Assembly (NCBI RefSeq): GCF_027943255.1
Contig: NC_072896.1
Location: forward strand, 3,038,001-3,102,000
Length of the DNA: 64,000 nucleotides
Direction of reading: 5' to 3'
Source of the DNA: Anastrepha obliqua
Lineage: Eukaryota > Arthropoda > Insecta > Diptera > Tephritidae
Shown here: positions 34,550-46,475 of the stretch, piece after piece
Position numbering within the stretch: the first letter of the stretch is position 1
Layout: the number at the start of each line of letters is the position of its first letter
Notes under the pieces: model-generated
Told to the model about the DNA's origin: nothing
Database searches by the model: none
The model's input: the letters and a program-made list of their open reading frames with translations, nothing else
Program-made: the position numbers and the translations under genes

Positions 34550-36980
34550 AATTTTAATAAAATACGTAAATTTGACTAGCGTAAATGGAGGGCATTTGAC
34601 ACACTAATTGAAGAGTCGAATTAGGTGTTTGGTGGATGAAAGTTTGGTTGACAAAAAATTGTAAAATTTCCACAACTACTTTAGCCCCGTATCCTTTTCA
34701 GACGCTGATAGATGCAGATAAAGAAATTTGATTTATAGGTCACGATTTGTTTTAATTTTACTTCCGATTTCCCGTTTGCCTATCCGCATTATATTAAATG
34801 TTTGCATATGTACACACACGAAGTATACGTCTATTTACATATGTATGTGTTAGTGCTAATGTCTCCAAAAAACCCTGACGGAACTGCATTTTGGCACAAA
34901 TTGTTTAACTATTATTATCACCTGGCAAGCAAAAGTGAAGCGCTCAATTATCGTAGACGCGTTAAAAAAAGTATTTGCGTAGCTCAAATTGTAAATCGAT
35001 TACTCATTAAGTCGAAGTTTCCAGCTTAAATGTTTGTGTGTAAATAAGTGCGCGAAAAACACCTGCACTTCGTAAAATATCACTTTCGTATATTCACAGA
35101 CACACACACATGCGCGCCCTACTTGTCTGGCTGCTGTCACTCACGGCGACTGGCTGATTAAAGCCACCCTCAAACTGGAAATGGGCGCTGTGCGAGTACG
35201 AATGCGGGCGCAAATCTGGCGCTGCGTGTGTGTGTGTGTGTGAACATCATTTGTTTTTAAGTAGTAAGTACTTAATTTTAAATTATACTCATATGAGCTA
35301 TGTTCTGTATTGTGCCCACTGTTGTTGTTGTTGCTGATAATTTCAGAAACTGCTTCTACTACATATGTATGCGCATATTTGCGTTCCAAGCACAGGATTT
35401 TGCCTTTTTTGTTTTTGTAAAAACCAAAACATTTTTTTTTACCCGTAACTACTCATACCTGTCGTGTTTTAAATATTTTAATGTGAATTTTGCTTTTGTG
35501 TGACCCAATCTATTGTTGTCAATTCTAGTTGCTGTGGTTGCTGTTGTTGTTGTGCGCGTAGTTCAGTGCTAATTGCGATTATCTCATGCGAGTACAAGCC
35601 GCACTTACACTTGTTAATATATTTGTACGTATGTGACGTGTGTGTGTGTGTGTTATTGTTATCGGCGGCGCTTTCCTACTACTGCCGCCACCGCCTCACA
35701 TTCATTGCTGCTACATTGTCACTTTAGTCGCGTCGCTGTCGCGCGTGTGTGACGTTACAATTTGAACAATTTTTCCCCCTTCAACTTAAAAAGTAAAATT
35801 TTGCTTAATGCGCCACAAATGCAAAATGAAAAATTACTAATTTACTTTTGTTTTTGTTTTCTTTACATTGTGTTTTTGTTGTTTCGTTCTGTTTTTTTTA
35901 TAATAATTTGTTCTTATGTGCAAAATTGAGATTTGTAATTTGCGCCAGTTGAAGTTTGAAGTTTTTCAGTAGTGTTCGAGACGCGCTGGCAAACGTTGCG
36001 CTTCGCATTAAAGTTTAGAAAAATTGTGATTCCCTTCATTGAATGGAGAATAGAATTTTTTGTCATGAATTCAAATGTGCAACAGAGTAACTAATAATTG
36101 AAAGTGAATAGTTGTGATTTTTGTTGTTGAATTTATTGGATTTATTTTGTGGATTATTTGACATTCGAGTGTATTTGTGCGTACAGTTTGAGAGCCATTC
36201 CGTGTGGTTGTGGTAAAAGGATTTCTGCCGTTATTTGTGATTAAAAATTTAATTATTTTGAAATTGTGAATGAAGGGTATAATAAAACTTGATGAAGGAG
36301 AAAGAAATCTTCTAGGACACAATTTTGGGTAAAATATAATGAAACAAAAAAAAAAAAAAACTAAAACCAAATGTCTTTGGTAAAGTAACAAAATTTCTGC
36401 AGCAGCAAATAAATTAAAATGAAAAAAAATAATTTTTCAAAAATTTTGCAGATTTGTAATAATAGAAAAGTAAAAAAAAAATAAATCTACCAGAAATGGA
36501 TTAAAAAAAAATAAAAAATTTTATGATAAATAAATAAGTTTCATTTTTAAATATAATATTAGGTGCTGAATGTATGTGAAAGTGTTTCAATTTTTTTTTT
36601 TTCAATCTTTCTTGTTTCACTGCTCTTAGGTCTTAGGGCACCTTTAAAGTAAATACATTACAACAATTGTAGGTTTGCAATCGGACTTACGCATATTTTG
36701 TGCCCTCAATATTAAATAAAAAATAAAAATAGATTAAAAATAAATCATTGAAAAAATTCGCCAACAAAAAAAACTGTTTTTATTTATTAAAACTTCGATA
36801 GTTCGCATGGATATCTAAAGAAAAAAACGATGTAAGATGTCTAATTTTCTCCCTGTGTCTGCCACTTTGAGCAACTTAATAAATCCGTGATGTTCTCTTG
36901 GAAAAGCTACTTTTTATTTCAGAGCAAATTCTAAAGAAAAAGTACTCAAAAGCATAGACATGAAAACTTTTGCTAAAAAA
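34550..36980. other. Single-copy-looking spacer with simple repeats
   Basis: Contains a (GT)n run near 35227-35242, (TTG)n-type runs near 35320 and 35530, another (GT)n near 35638-35652 and long A or T tracts near 36345 and 36590. The complexity of 35000-36050 suggests possible regulatory or untranslated DNA of the third M2 gene, but nothing decisive is visible. Confidence 0.35.
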
Positions 36981-37079
36981 GTTAGCAGGCTATACTGTTT
37001 TTGTTGTGCCACAAAACGTGGGTGCAACACCCTCTAAGTTTGTTAATGATGCTCTTCCGATTCCTATCAAAATTTTGCA

Positions 37080-37765
37080 TTGTTGGAACAACACAGTAAA
37101 TCCTTTTTTATTTAAAAGGCCTAGTTTTATTTAAACGAATTTTGATTTGGGTCTTTTACGGAATGTCGTTTTGAAAAAGAATGGCCCATCTTAAGGAACG
37201 ACTTCTGAAACTGGATCATGGTAACATAACATGGTATTTAGTGCTCTCGGCGGTTTTTGAATACAAGAAAAATGACGGAAGGATTGGAGCCGAAATGAGC
37301 ATGTCATTGCCAAAGTGAACGCTGTGCTGATGCGGGACCGTCGTGTGACTATCCGAGAAATTGCAGAAGAGGTAGATATCAGCAATTTTTCGGCGCACTC
37401 CATTGTGACCGAAGATTTGGCCATGAAGAGAGTGGCGGCTAAATTTGTGTCGAAGCTGCTGACGGGCGAGCAAAGGAACTTCATGTTGAAGTCTCACAGG
37501 ACATGCTGGACTCCATAAACAGTGATCCTGACTTCATGAACACCATTATCACTGGCGATGAGTCCTGTGTGTACGGGTACGACGGAAACCAAAATGAAGT
37601 CGTCAAAGCATTCCACGTCATCAAGGCGTATTCAAAAACCGACGAGAGCACTAAATACCATGTTACGTTCACACTGCTTGACAGCAACTGACGCCAGCGA
37701 CAGGCAGGAAAAAATTCAGACATGTGCAGGAAGGTTACAGGCCTGCTTATGCAAGCGCGCGTAAT
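37080..37765 (+). pseudogene. Mariner transposase fragment with inverted duplication
   Basis: Forward translation at 37315-37500 gives a mariner DNA-binding region (VNAVLMRDRRVTIREIAEEV), then INSDPDFMNTIITGDESCVYG at about 37507-37575 with the first catalytic Asp. At 37628-37664 the sequence becomes an inverted copy of 37228-37264 (36 of 37 bp), so the fragment is closed by a fold-back. Downstream catalytic residues are absent. Confidence 0.7.
37228..37664. repeat. 37-bp inverted repeat pair inside a mariner fragment
   Basis: 37228-37264 and 37628-37664 are reverse complements with one mismatch, 363 bp apart. The repeat encodes the mariner segment KYHVTF-like on one side only; on the other it is the same DNA in reverse. 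Confidence 0.85.
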
Positions 37766-37984
37766 TCAAATTTGTCAGGTGTTAGAAATAAAAAACAAAG
37801 TCGGATAAATTTCTAACAGGCCTCGTAGGGATTAACATACCTACTTCTTTTAAGAACGGGAAATATATAATTTTTTGCGGGAAACTTTTTTTCAAGATAT
37901 AGGTTATCAAAGGGTTTGTGTTCCACTTTTTTTCAAATGCGCAACAGTGCTACAAAATATATGTACAGGATCCTCTAACTCATA

Positions 37985-38390
37985 GTTGCAGCATAGGGCG
38001 TCAACAACTCCTCTTCACCATCGAACACGGTTTCCTGCAAGGGCTCTAAGTTCATTCCAGATACAATTTTTTGATTTGATTACAGCCTCCGTTGAGCGGC
38101 GCCGGGTGGTTCGTGGTCTGTCTAAATTTCGTCTTGCCTGTTCAAAGGGGTTCCATCGCAGCGTCTATTTGGCGATGTTGTCCTCATTCTTTCTCAGTCC
38201 ACATGATCCATTGCCATTTCTTTCCGAGGATTTCAGTCATCACATATAATTGATTTGCTCTCCTCAATAATTTGGTGTTAGATACAGTTTGAGGCCAGAA
38301 AATTCGCATTATGCGATGATTAATGAACGTTTGGAAACGCCTTGTGATCATTGCTAATTAAAATAAACAATTCTTAAAATTAAAAATAAT
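37985..38390 (-). mobile_element. LINE C-terminal fragment
   Basis: The minus strand translates, in shifting frames, to KWQWI-W, then NIAK, WNPFEQ, then RRRSTEA and NELRALAGNRVRWK, the pattern common at the end of many LINE reverse transcriptase ORFs (WxWIGHxLRK ... WxxLxxLAxxRxxW). Clade not assigned. Confidence 0.5.
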
Positions 38391-38627
38391 AATTTTCTTA
38401 ATCCTAAAAGTGCAATAAGAGTAAGTTTTGGTATTGAAGGAAAAATAAATTTATTTAAATTGACTTAAATTTTTTGTTAAACAGTATTCATGATAAACAA
38501 TTGAATATTAAAATAACAAATAAAAACTGTGATAGTCGTCAAAAAAACTGCGCGCGTTTCCATCAAAGTGATAAGATTCGCTACACATCGAAGTTTGAGT
38601 GCCACTGCAGTTCCAACTACACGCAGT

Positions 38628-39566
38628 ATGACTGAAGTAAACAACAAACTGACCCTTAGCATTTTTGCTACCCTGGTGCATTTAGCATTAGTGGTGAAGG
38701 CGGACCCACAACTCGATTTGCCACCTTTGAACCCCGACACACAGGATCCAGCACTATTTTACAATGCCCTCACACCCAGAAAACCAGCGAGTCCACAGCA
38801 ATTACAAGGCGACTTGGATCGCAGTCAACGATATGGGCCGCCATATGTCAGTGACGGACTCAACGATGATGGGGCCGATGATTTTAGAGTAAATAGTGAA
38901 TGAATACATTCAGTACAGAGTTTTCTAAAAAAATTATTTTCCCAACAGAATGGCCAAACGTACGATGAACGCATGCGCTACGGTTACACCTACCCGGCGA
39001 GAGCGCAAAACTTTTCACTTCCCGTAGCTGATTCACCATTTAGTGACTATAACAACAATAATTTAGCGCAACAACAACGTGACAATCTTCGTTATCCCAA
39101 TCATAATTACGACAATCCCAGCGATCGTTTCAACAGCAACAATCGTTATGCAGATGGTTTTGATGGTCGTCAGCAGGAGCGCTACAACATCAACGATCGT
39201 GAACAAGATCGTTTCAATAATCCCAATAACGATTACAATGCACGTTTCAACGGGAATCCACCACCACGCGAAGGCAACTTTGATCCCAATAGGCCCTTCA
39301 ATCCGAACAGCCCTTATGCTAACGATCGCAGTCGTTATGAGAATCCTTTCCGCCCGAATCAAGATCGTTTCAATTTGAATAACGAACGTTATTTCGAACG
39401 ACAACGCTTCCAACAGGACCGTCGCTATCAAATTGAATTGGAGAAGTTACGCAACCTGCTTGTGGAGACAGATCAGAGGGGGTCATTGGAGTGTACTGCC
39501 AATGTGGCAGCTCAATGGAATTTCGAGACAAATGTGAATGAGCTGACACAAGCGGATGCGGTAAGT

Positions 39567-39599
<33 letters not shown>

Positions 39600-42500
39600 G
39601 GGGAGTGAAGTAGAAGTACAGTTTTTTGAAGAGAGCGAGGAAAGTTGGTTAGGCAAACACAATTCTCTCGCTACTAAATGCAACAAAAAGCAAGTGTTGT
39701 TGTGTGACAGAGTGCATGCAGAAAAAACAAACGCAGGCTTTGCAAGGTCATACTCATAAAAGCCATTCGCTCAGTCGCTATGCACACGAGCCTCATAAAT
39801 GCCTGATTTTGTTTTGTGTACTTTTTTGAGAAAATTTCTCAGCGCTGCAGATCGCATGCCTTTATTTGAGATAATTTCACATAAAAAAGTCGTATGCTTT
39901 GTTTTTCGTTGCTTTTAACCAATAGGTTTTCTCACGTGCAAAGCTTCCCTGCCTATGTGGCTGTTGTTGCTGCGTACTTTATCTGTACGTGTTTGCGTGT
40001 AATGCGGTCACAGTGACAGCCGGCCGTCAAGGTTCGATGTGACTCCAGTGGCATATGTACATACATACATGTGCACGCTCATGTGCGGGTGTTTATAGAT
40101 TCCATCTTGTATTTTGTAGAATTCAATGCCATTTGAAGTTGTCGGTTCCTTGCCGAAAGACAAACGACAAACGTCAAAATCACGTCTTAATGCAAGTTTA
40201 AGGTTTGTTTTAGTTTTGGACATCCAAGGTTAGATGTTGATAAAATAAAAATCAATTCTAAATAATCAGCAGCTTAAGTTAGGCTAAATGGCTTCCTCGA
40301 CACGAAGGGCGCTACACTTAGATAGTTGAGTGCAGATAAATAACCAATAAAAAGCTCGAAAAAGGTTGCTGCTTCAATTTTATTACGATTTGTGAGCCAA
40401 CAACTGAAAGCATTAAAGGAAAACTCCGACTTAGTCCCAAAGGGATATTGAGGCTGAGCGAGTGATGAGTTATTTCGGGTAATCAGAAGAAGCAGAATAC
40501 GGGGGTAATATATGTATATATACCATAACGTTCTCTCTGTCACACACCAACACATTCGCTACGGCAGCCGCGAGTCACGCACCAGCTCATTCGGCTACGG
40601 GGGTAATATAAACATTAAAAACAATGTTGGCTTCATACGAGGGCGGGTCAATAAGTCCGTGACTTTTTGTATTTCTGACCTCTTTACTGAAAAAGAAATA
40701 CTGCTCCAGGAGTCAACTGCAGACTGGCAGATGCCTGTTGACAGGAGCAGTATTTCTTTTTCAGAGGGTCAGAAATACAAAAAGTCACGGACTTATTGAC
40801 CCGCCCTCGTACATTTAAACGATTAACATATAAAGGATCGAGTAGAATTAGCAGTCTTGCCTTGAGCAGCTCCATTTGAGTTTACACGGCTCATGTTTTT
40901 TGATCAGATTTCCAATCAGTTAGCTTTGGATAGCATCAAACTTGAAGACAACGAAACGACTTCAAGGTGCTAATCATTTTTTATTCTTCATCTTTCTAGC
41001 ATCACAATTCTTGATGAACCATTGTTGCTTCATTCACAAACATTCTCTATTCAAAACCAATGCCTTACGTATATCTTCTTAGGGTCTATTTTCACATATT
41101 CGAGCCATATTTTTGTTAAGCGTCCTCTTCTTCGGTCTCCAACCGGGCGCAATTCAAGCGCTTGTCGTGGTGCTCGTCTTTGGGCATTCTCATAACGTGC
41201 CCGAGCCATCTTATCCCCTGGGACTTAATGAACCGTATCACTGTTTTCGTTCGTGATTGTATCTAATTCGAAAAGAAACTTCTTGCTGCCTCACAGGTCG
41301 AAAAATTATAATATTGTAGTTTTTATAAACAAAGCGAATAACTTTTTGATATCAACGGATTTCTTTACCTTGTTTCGAAGGCAAGCAATAATTTCTAAAA
41401 ATTTAAATCAGTTGAACTTTTTTGACTTGAAACTATTGTCTCTCTTATTTTAAAACGCCGGAAAACACTTAAGTTTGCTTTGGTCACGGATGATAAGTTA
41501 TATTGCTTTATCTAGCCAAAAAGTGGCTCCATTTAGACCGAATCATTAAGCACGAAGCGGTTGGCACAACCATGATTAGTCATCTTTCAATCTTTATCAT
41601 AACCCACATCTCTATGCACCCATCCTGTCCTCGTTTTTTTGTGCTTTAACTTTTTTCAACTGCAATGGTATCAGAAAGAACGAATTTGATTTCTCATCCA
41701 AGTGGACTCTCTCATCGGCAACCCAACTTAACCTAGACCGAATCATCTGTAGTGCCACTAGAATATATTTATGATTCAAGGTTATCTCTGAATATTTTTG
41801 CTTACTTGATATTATCAATGGCCGATCTAAACAATGGAGAAAGCTCTCCTTCTTATCAGTAGTCCAGTTTTTAACTTTCCAAACGGGATATCCACAGAAA
41901 CTATACTATAGAGGGCCGTTGAAAAAATTGCTTCTCGGTCACATCTTGTGACGCTTACTTAGTACATCCTAAAACCGAAGTTGAGATCAAGACAGAATTG
42001 CAAAAGCACCACGGATTCAGGTAAGGTTTCCTTGCATGTGGATTTCCATCAAAATTGAACAAAATTGTAGGTTATGATGAGTGATTTTCCCCTGAAATGA
42101 AAAATGGTTCTCAAAATTTGCATCGCAATCGGTCTGCAGTAAAGTGGTAATGAAAGCGCGAAAAAGCAGCTGAAAACTTTTCTAGACGATTAACAAAACT
42201 TTCACTCGAATATCCCGCTCTTGGCTGCATGCGACATTGTAATCTAAACTCTTACCTCTTTGGACCTGAGTCATCCAGAATTAGAATCCGCAGTGAGCCA
42301 CAATTTTTCATTATCGCACAACTACGAAGCGGTTTCACCTAAGTAAGTGGTATCACAATGGGCCTCTAGGTCTAAGTGAACACTTCTACAGCTTCTTGGA
42401 GAGTGGCAACCACCGAAAACTAGTCTGGGTGATGAATTATTTTGTAAAAGTTGATTTGAATAAAAGTTTTATGGAAGGCATAAAAGAAATAGTTTGGTCA

Positions 42501-44751
42501 TGAATTCATAAAGTAGATATATTCAGATACGTGATTCAATTGCTTCTGCCCCTATAAGGAACCCTGTGCAGATTTATGGACAATTTCGCAGTTAATGTTT
42601 TCTATAAATCGATCTTTTGATCTCAAAAGCACTATATGAGTAGTAAGATTGATTGCATTTTAACATTACACTGAAGTCATCACCATAATTGCGATCTTTT
42701 CATCCCAACGCTACATAGAAATCCGATTAAACCAATTACCAGACTTGCAACTTAGTACAAATCCTACACTTCTACTCAGAAGCTCAAAGGTCTACCAGTG
42801 GGTCGGCCAAACTTACATACGATTTTTAAGAGGAACCCTTTTTTTATAAAGAAATTTATGTTACTTATATTGGAATGTAATTGTCAAAAATTTTATTGAA
42901 TAATTTTTTATCCACCAGTTCAATGCTCAACAAAATTACGTCGACTTCTTACGCCTGGTCAGCGAACAATCGAAGACTATCAATAAAGAACTGATTCTCG
43001 ATCGACAACTCTATCGCCAGTTGATGTTACAATCGGAGGCGGGACCAAATGCTTTACCCTTAGAAACTTTGGACCGGGTAAGTTGGAGAGATAATAATTC
43101 AGAGGCTAGTAGATATTTATTCTTCCATTTCGCCAGTACAATCGACTGATCAATGAGATGTTGTACATCTACAATGAAGCCACGATTTGCGCGTATCAAC
43201 AACCCTTTGTCTGCAATCTGCGTTACATACCCGATCTTAAGGAGATTATGTCCAAAAGTCGCGACTGGGATGAGTTACAGCACACCTGGGTGGAATATCA
43301 TCGCAAAGCGGGCCGTGAAATGCGCGATGGTTATGAGCAGCTGATTGACGTTATGAACGAAGTAGCCTATGTGAATAGTAAGTCATGCTTCCTCTATCCA
43401 CTCACGCACTCGACCTCACTCACTATTCAAACGTTAATTTTCCACAGATGTCACGAATGGTGGTGAATTCTGGTATCTTCCCTACGAGTCGGCCAACTTT
43501 CGGCAGGATGTCGACATTGTTTGGGAACAAATACGTCCGCTATACGAGGGTCTACACTCGTACGTACGTCGAAAATTGCGCGACTATTATGGCCCGAATC
43601 GCATAAATCGCATTGCACCAATACCATCGCACATACTCGGTAATATGTATGCACAATCGTGGTCGAACATTTTGGATATCGTCATACCTTACCCTGGGCG
43701 CAAATTGGTCGATATAACGCCGCGCATGATTGAACAGGGCTATACGCCTTTGCTAATGTTCCAATTGGCCGAAGAGTTTTTCACGTCTATTAACATGTCG
43801 GCCGTAGGTCCAGAGTTCTATCGCAATTCGTTGTTGGAACAGCCGCTGGATGGGCGACGTGTATTTTGTGAACCATCTGCGTGGGATTTCTGTAATCGCC
43901 ATGACTTTCGTGTGAAAGTGTGTTCGGAAATTAGTCAGAAGGGCCTGCTGAGTGCGCATCACGAGATGGCGCACATACAGTACTTTTTGCAATATCGCCA
44001 CTTACCGAAGGTGTTTCGAAATGGTGCCAACCCAGCTTTCCATCAAGCGATCGGAGATGCTGTGACGCTGTCCATATCGACATCGAAACACTTTCAAACG
44101 ATTGGGCTGCTGCAACGCTCTGTCGACGAGTCGAGCTACGACATAAACTACCTCATCACAATGGCCTTAGACAAGGTAAGAGTTCTTTTGCGCAAAGTCA
44201 ATGATGTCCGCGCTAGCTGGGTGAGTGTGTACGTAACTAGCATTCGGTTCGCTTCGGAATTGGTCCCCACTGTGGGCATCGTATTATATACACACTCATA
44301 TAAGTTTTTTTTATTTTTTATCATTAATTTATTCTTCTCGGCTAAATATGTTGCCTTTTCAGGTGGCTTTTCTTCCATTTGCTTTGGCCTTGGATAATTG
44401 GCGTTACGATGTTTTTAGTGGGAATACCAACAAACACATGATGAATTGTCACTTTTGGAATCTCAGGTTAGTTTCGTTTGTACGGGGTGTAGCAAAACTT
44501 ATTCTAATTCATTTATGAGAATTAAAAATAAATTCAACTGTGAACGCTGAGGAATCTTCTTCTATCAGTCGCCTATTTTGTTATACCAGTTTTGCCGCAT
44601 GTTGTACCTTCAAATGACACAGATTTTCTAAAAATCTCAATATTTGTTTCAGAGAGCGTTATGGTGGTATTAAACCGCCAGTACTACGATCAGAAAAGGA
44701 TTTCGATTTGGGTGCCAAGTATCACATTCCAGCAAATATACCGTACATCAA
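38628..44751 (+). CDS. Ance-3: ACE-like protein with Asn-rich extension (peptidase M2), 3' end not found
   Basis: Exons seen: 38628-38888, 38949-39560, 42919-43077, 43137-43377, 43448-44175, 44363-44466, 44653-44751; 734 codons plus 2 nt. The start chosen (MTEVNNKLTLSIFATLVH) gives a signal peptide; an upstream in-frame ATG-less extension exists. Residues about 95-246 form a disordered region rich in Asn, Arg, Asp and Phe with repeated DRFN units. The M2 domain begins near 247. HEMAH (H596, E597, H600) is intact but the third zinc ligand is Q624 (FHQAIGD), and the ACE H353 position is E566; K724, Y725, H726 and Y733 are kept and the chloride Arg position is Lys or Asn (codon AA|n). Intron 43378-43447 matches intron 2 of the other two genes; one intron is lost and others gained or moved. 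The exons encoding the last 110 or more residues lie beyond 44751 and were not detected to 64000. Probably inactive or weakly active. The long intron (39561-42918) holds transposons. Confidence 0.82.
39567..39601 (+). repeat. (GA)n microsatellite
   Basis: A GA run starts just after the donor GTAAGT at 39561, at the 5' end of the long second intron of the third M2 gene. Confidence 0.9.
40545..40606 (-). mobile_element. SINE head fragments in tandem
   Basis: Two partial minus-strand copies of the SINE 5' head: CACCAACACATTCGCTACGG and CACGCACCAGCTCATTCGGC, about 30 bp apart, with no SINE body. Located in the long intron of the third M2 gene. Confidence 0.6.
40638..40809. mobile_element. Palindromic mariner MITE, 172 bp
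   Basis: Starts CGAGGGCGGGTCAATAAGTC and ends with its complement, flanked by TA at 40636-40637 and 40810-40811. The arms match for about 70 bp almost perfectly, and the small centre is itself partly inverted (GTCAAC ... GTTGAC). The whole element could fold into one hairpin. It resembles the end of the mariner at 30358-30871. Confidence 0.85.
41060..41245 (-). mobile_element. LINE C-terminal fragment in an intron
   Basis: The minus strand reads (I)RWLGHVMRMPKDE in one frame and RRPVGDRRRGR-like residues in a shifted frame, the common end of RTE/Jockey-type reverse transcriptases (LRWLGHVVRM in the RTE at 53945). Truncated at both sides. Confidence 0.55.
41246..42918. other. Rest of the long intron of the third M2 gene
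   Basis: No gene, RNA or repeat family recognised; some stretches look like very old transposon DNA. The acceptor TTATCCACCAG precedes the exon at 42919. Confidence 0.4.
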
Positions 44752-45520
44752 GTGAGTGATAGAATTAAGATATATGTATATTTGGGGCAATCATATTTTA
44801 TCATCTTACAAAGATTCTTCTGAAGGAGGGAAGGAAATAAAGTCGGGTTTTTTAGTATTTAAAAAAAGTGTTGCATTAAATTTTCTAAATGCTTTGAACG
44901 ACACAAATTGATCTGGCATTTATTTATACAGTTATATGTTAATCCATATTTTTGTGTTAAAAATTGTGCTGTGACAATTTGGCTTAGTAAAGCCTGTTGA
45001 ATGTGTGACACCAAGATTGAAATGGGCGATAAGTAACATCTTCCTGGAATTGTTTTAAAAGGGACTTCTACTTACCAGGATTTCTAGAACAAATGTCGCA
45101 GTTGTGTCGCAGTTATGTATATACATACCAAAAATATGGAGGAAGGCGAAAAGTATTTATACCGAAGGCAGGAAAGAAGAACCCACTTCATTTTAATGCC
45201 TTCGACCCAATTTTTTTACCACATTTATATTAAAAATGATAGAAAGGGTAGTAGTAGGCAACTATATTAGGAATATGGTCCTAACAGATGCACCACTGCA
45301 TTCGGGGGAACTTGCATATAGGGCTGGGTGATCAACATAGATCGCATGGAAAATAGAATGGAAAATTTCTCGACTAGACAAGGGGGCGTGGCACCTCCTA
45401 TATAAACTGAATTTTTCATTCTGCATTCCTGAAAGCATTTGTGATAAAGTACTTTTGGGAAGAAATGAGTGTAAGATGATATGAAAGCTATAGCTTTGGA
45501 TTTAAATTTCTTTTCTTTTG
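44752..45520 (+). other. Intron or spacer after the last detected exon
   Basis: Begins with the donor GTGAGT at 44752. AT-rich, with GGGGGCGTGGCACCTCC near 45386. No exon matching the conserved 141-nt and 173-nt M2 exons was found here. Confidence 0.4.
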
Positions 45521-45522
45521 GC

Positions 45523-46020
45523 ATTGCCAGCTGAATTTTATTCCAAAAACAGTAAGCTGAAGTAACAAACTTAAGTTGACGGTAAGATTTATATTAGCGT
45601 CAAATAAAAGGTGTTTAAAGTGCTTTACAATTTTTATTTGGTGTTGCCACCTGATTTTTATTGGAAAATAGCAACCTAAGACACATTTTATTTAAATACC
45701 AAAATATGGATATCAGATAAAAGGTATTTAAACAAACTTAAAAAAAAAAAATTTGACAAGTGTTGCCAACTATTTTTTTTTGGAAATTCATAAATTTATA
45801 CAGAAATATGTTAATTGTAAAAAAATATCTGCACATATATCAATGGAACGTTAAAAAAAGCTTTAAGTCAATAATATTTTTAAACGGCGTTGCCATGTAG
45901 TTTTGAAGAATAAATGCAAATTAATAACAAAATTTAATAAGGGGTTCGAGTATGCGCATCAAACAATATATGTTCAAAATAATGACCATGGCGTTGTCAC
46001 CTAGCTCTAAAGGTGAAAAT
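45523..46020 (+). repeat. Degenerate minisatellite, period about 100-130 bp
   Basis: The word (G)TTGCCAxCT followed by A/T tract recurs at about 45525, 45645, 45761, 45892 and 45995 (last as GTTGTCACCT). The first two units also share ATAAAAGGTxTTTAAA near their ends. A related pair occurs at 57809 and 57952. Confidence 0.55.
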
Positions 46021-46057
46021 AATGAAAAATAGAACAGATGAATTAAGTCTCAGAATG

Positions 46058-46160
46058 TGATTCGACCACCATAGCCAAATGGATTGGTGCGTGACAGCCA
46101 TGAAAGTGTCCAGATTCGATTCTTCGTGCGTGCAACACCAAATGTTAGAAAAGGATTCTT
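46058..46160 (+). mobile_element. tRNA-derived SINE, head only
   Basis: CCACCATAGCCAAATGGATTGGTGCG keeps the A box and CAGATTCGATTCTTC the B box; similarity stops after GTTAGAAAAGGATTC, where LINE sequence begins. Confidence 0.7.
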
Positions 46161-46475
46161 TTGCTATGGCCGCCGTTGTTTGGCATTATTCGTGATAGAC
46201 ACTCGATGCTTTTTTCCCAGCGTATCCAGGTTCATTTTAAAATTTAAACGACTATCATTCATCACTCCTGGGTATTTAATAATTGGTTTTGAAATAATAG
46301 TTACAGTTCCAATATTTACATTCATAGTTTCCACTGTCTTCTTGCTGCTTTTTAGGACTACATCGATTTTGTGCTCAGCTAATTGCAGCTTCATAGACGA
46401 CAATCAAGTCTTAATTCGGTCTACTGATTCGCTGGGGATGCTCTCAATAACTTGGTTGGGTTGATTGATCTGATT
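46161..46475 (-). mobile_element. Jockey-type reverse transcriptase fragment
   Basis: The minus-strand frame from 46403 reads LQLAEHKIDVVLKSSKK ... PIIKYPGVMNDSRLNFK, matching the segment after the YADD motif in Jockey-clade RTs (LxLAxxKTExVLxS ... KYLGVxxDxxLxF). Short and 5' truncated. Confidence 0.65.

Noticed and set aside
39063..39431. 122-codon minus-strand frame opposite the third M2 gene
   Set aside because: Ile/Val-rich mirror of the Asn-rich exon; a shadow frame.
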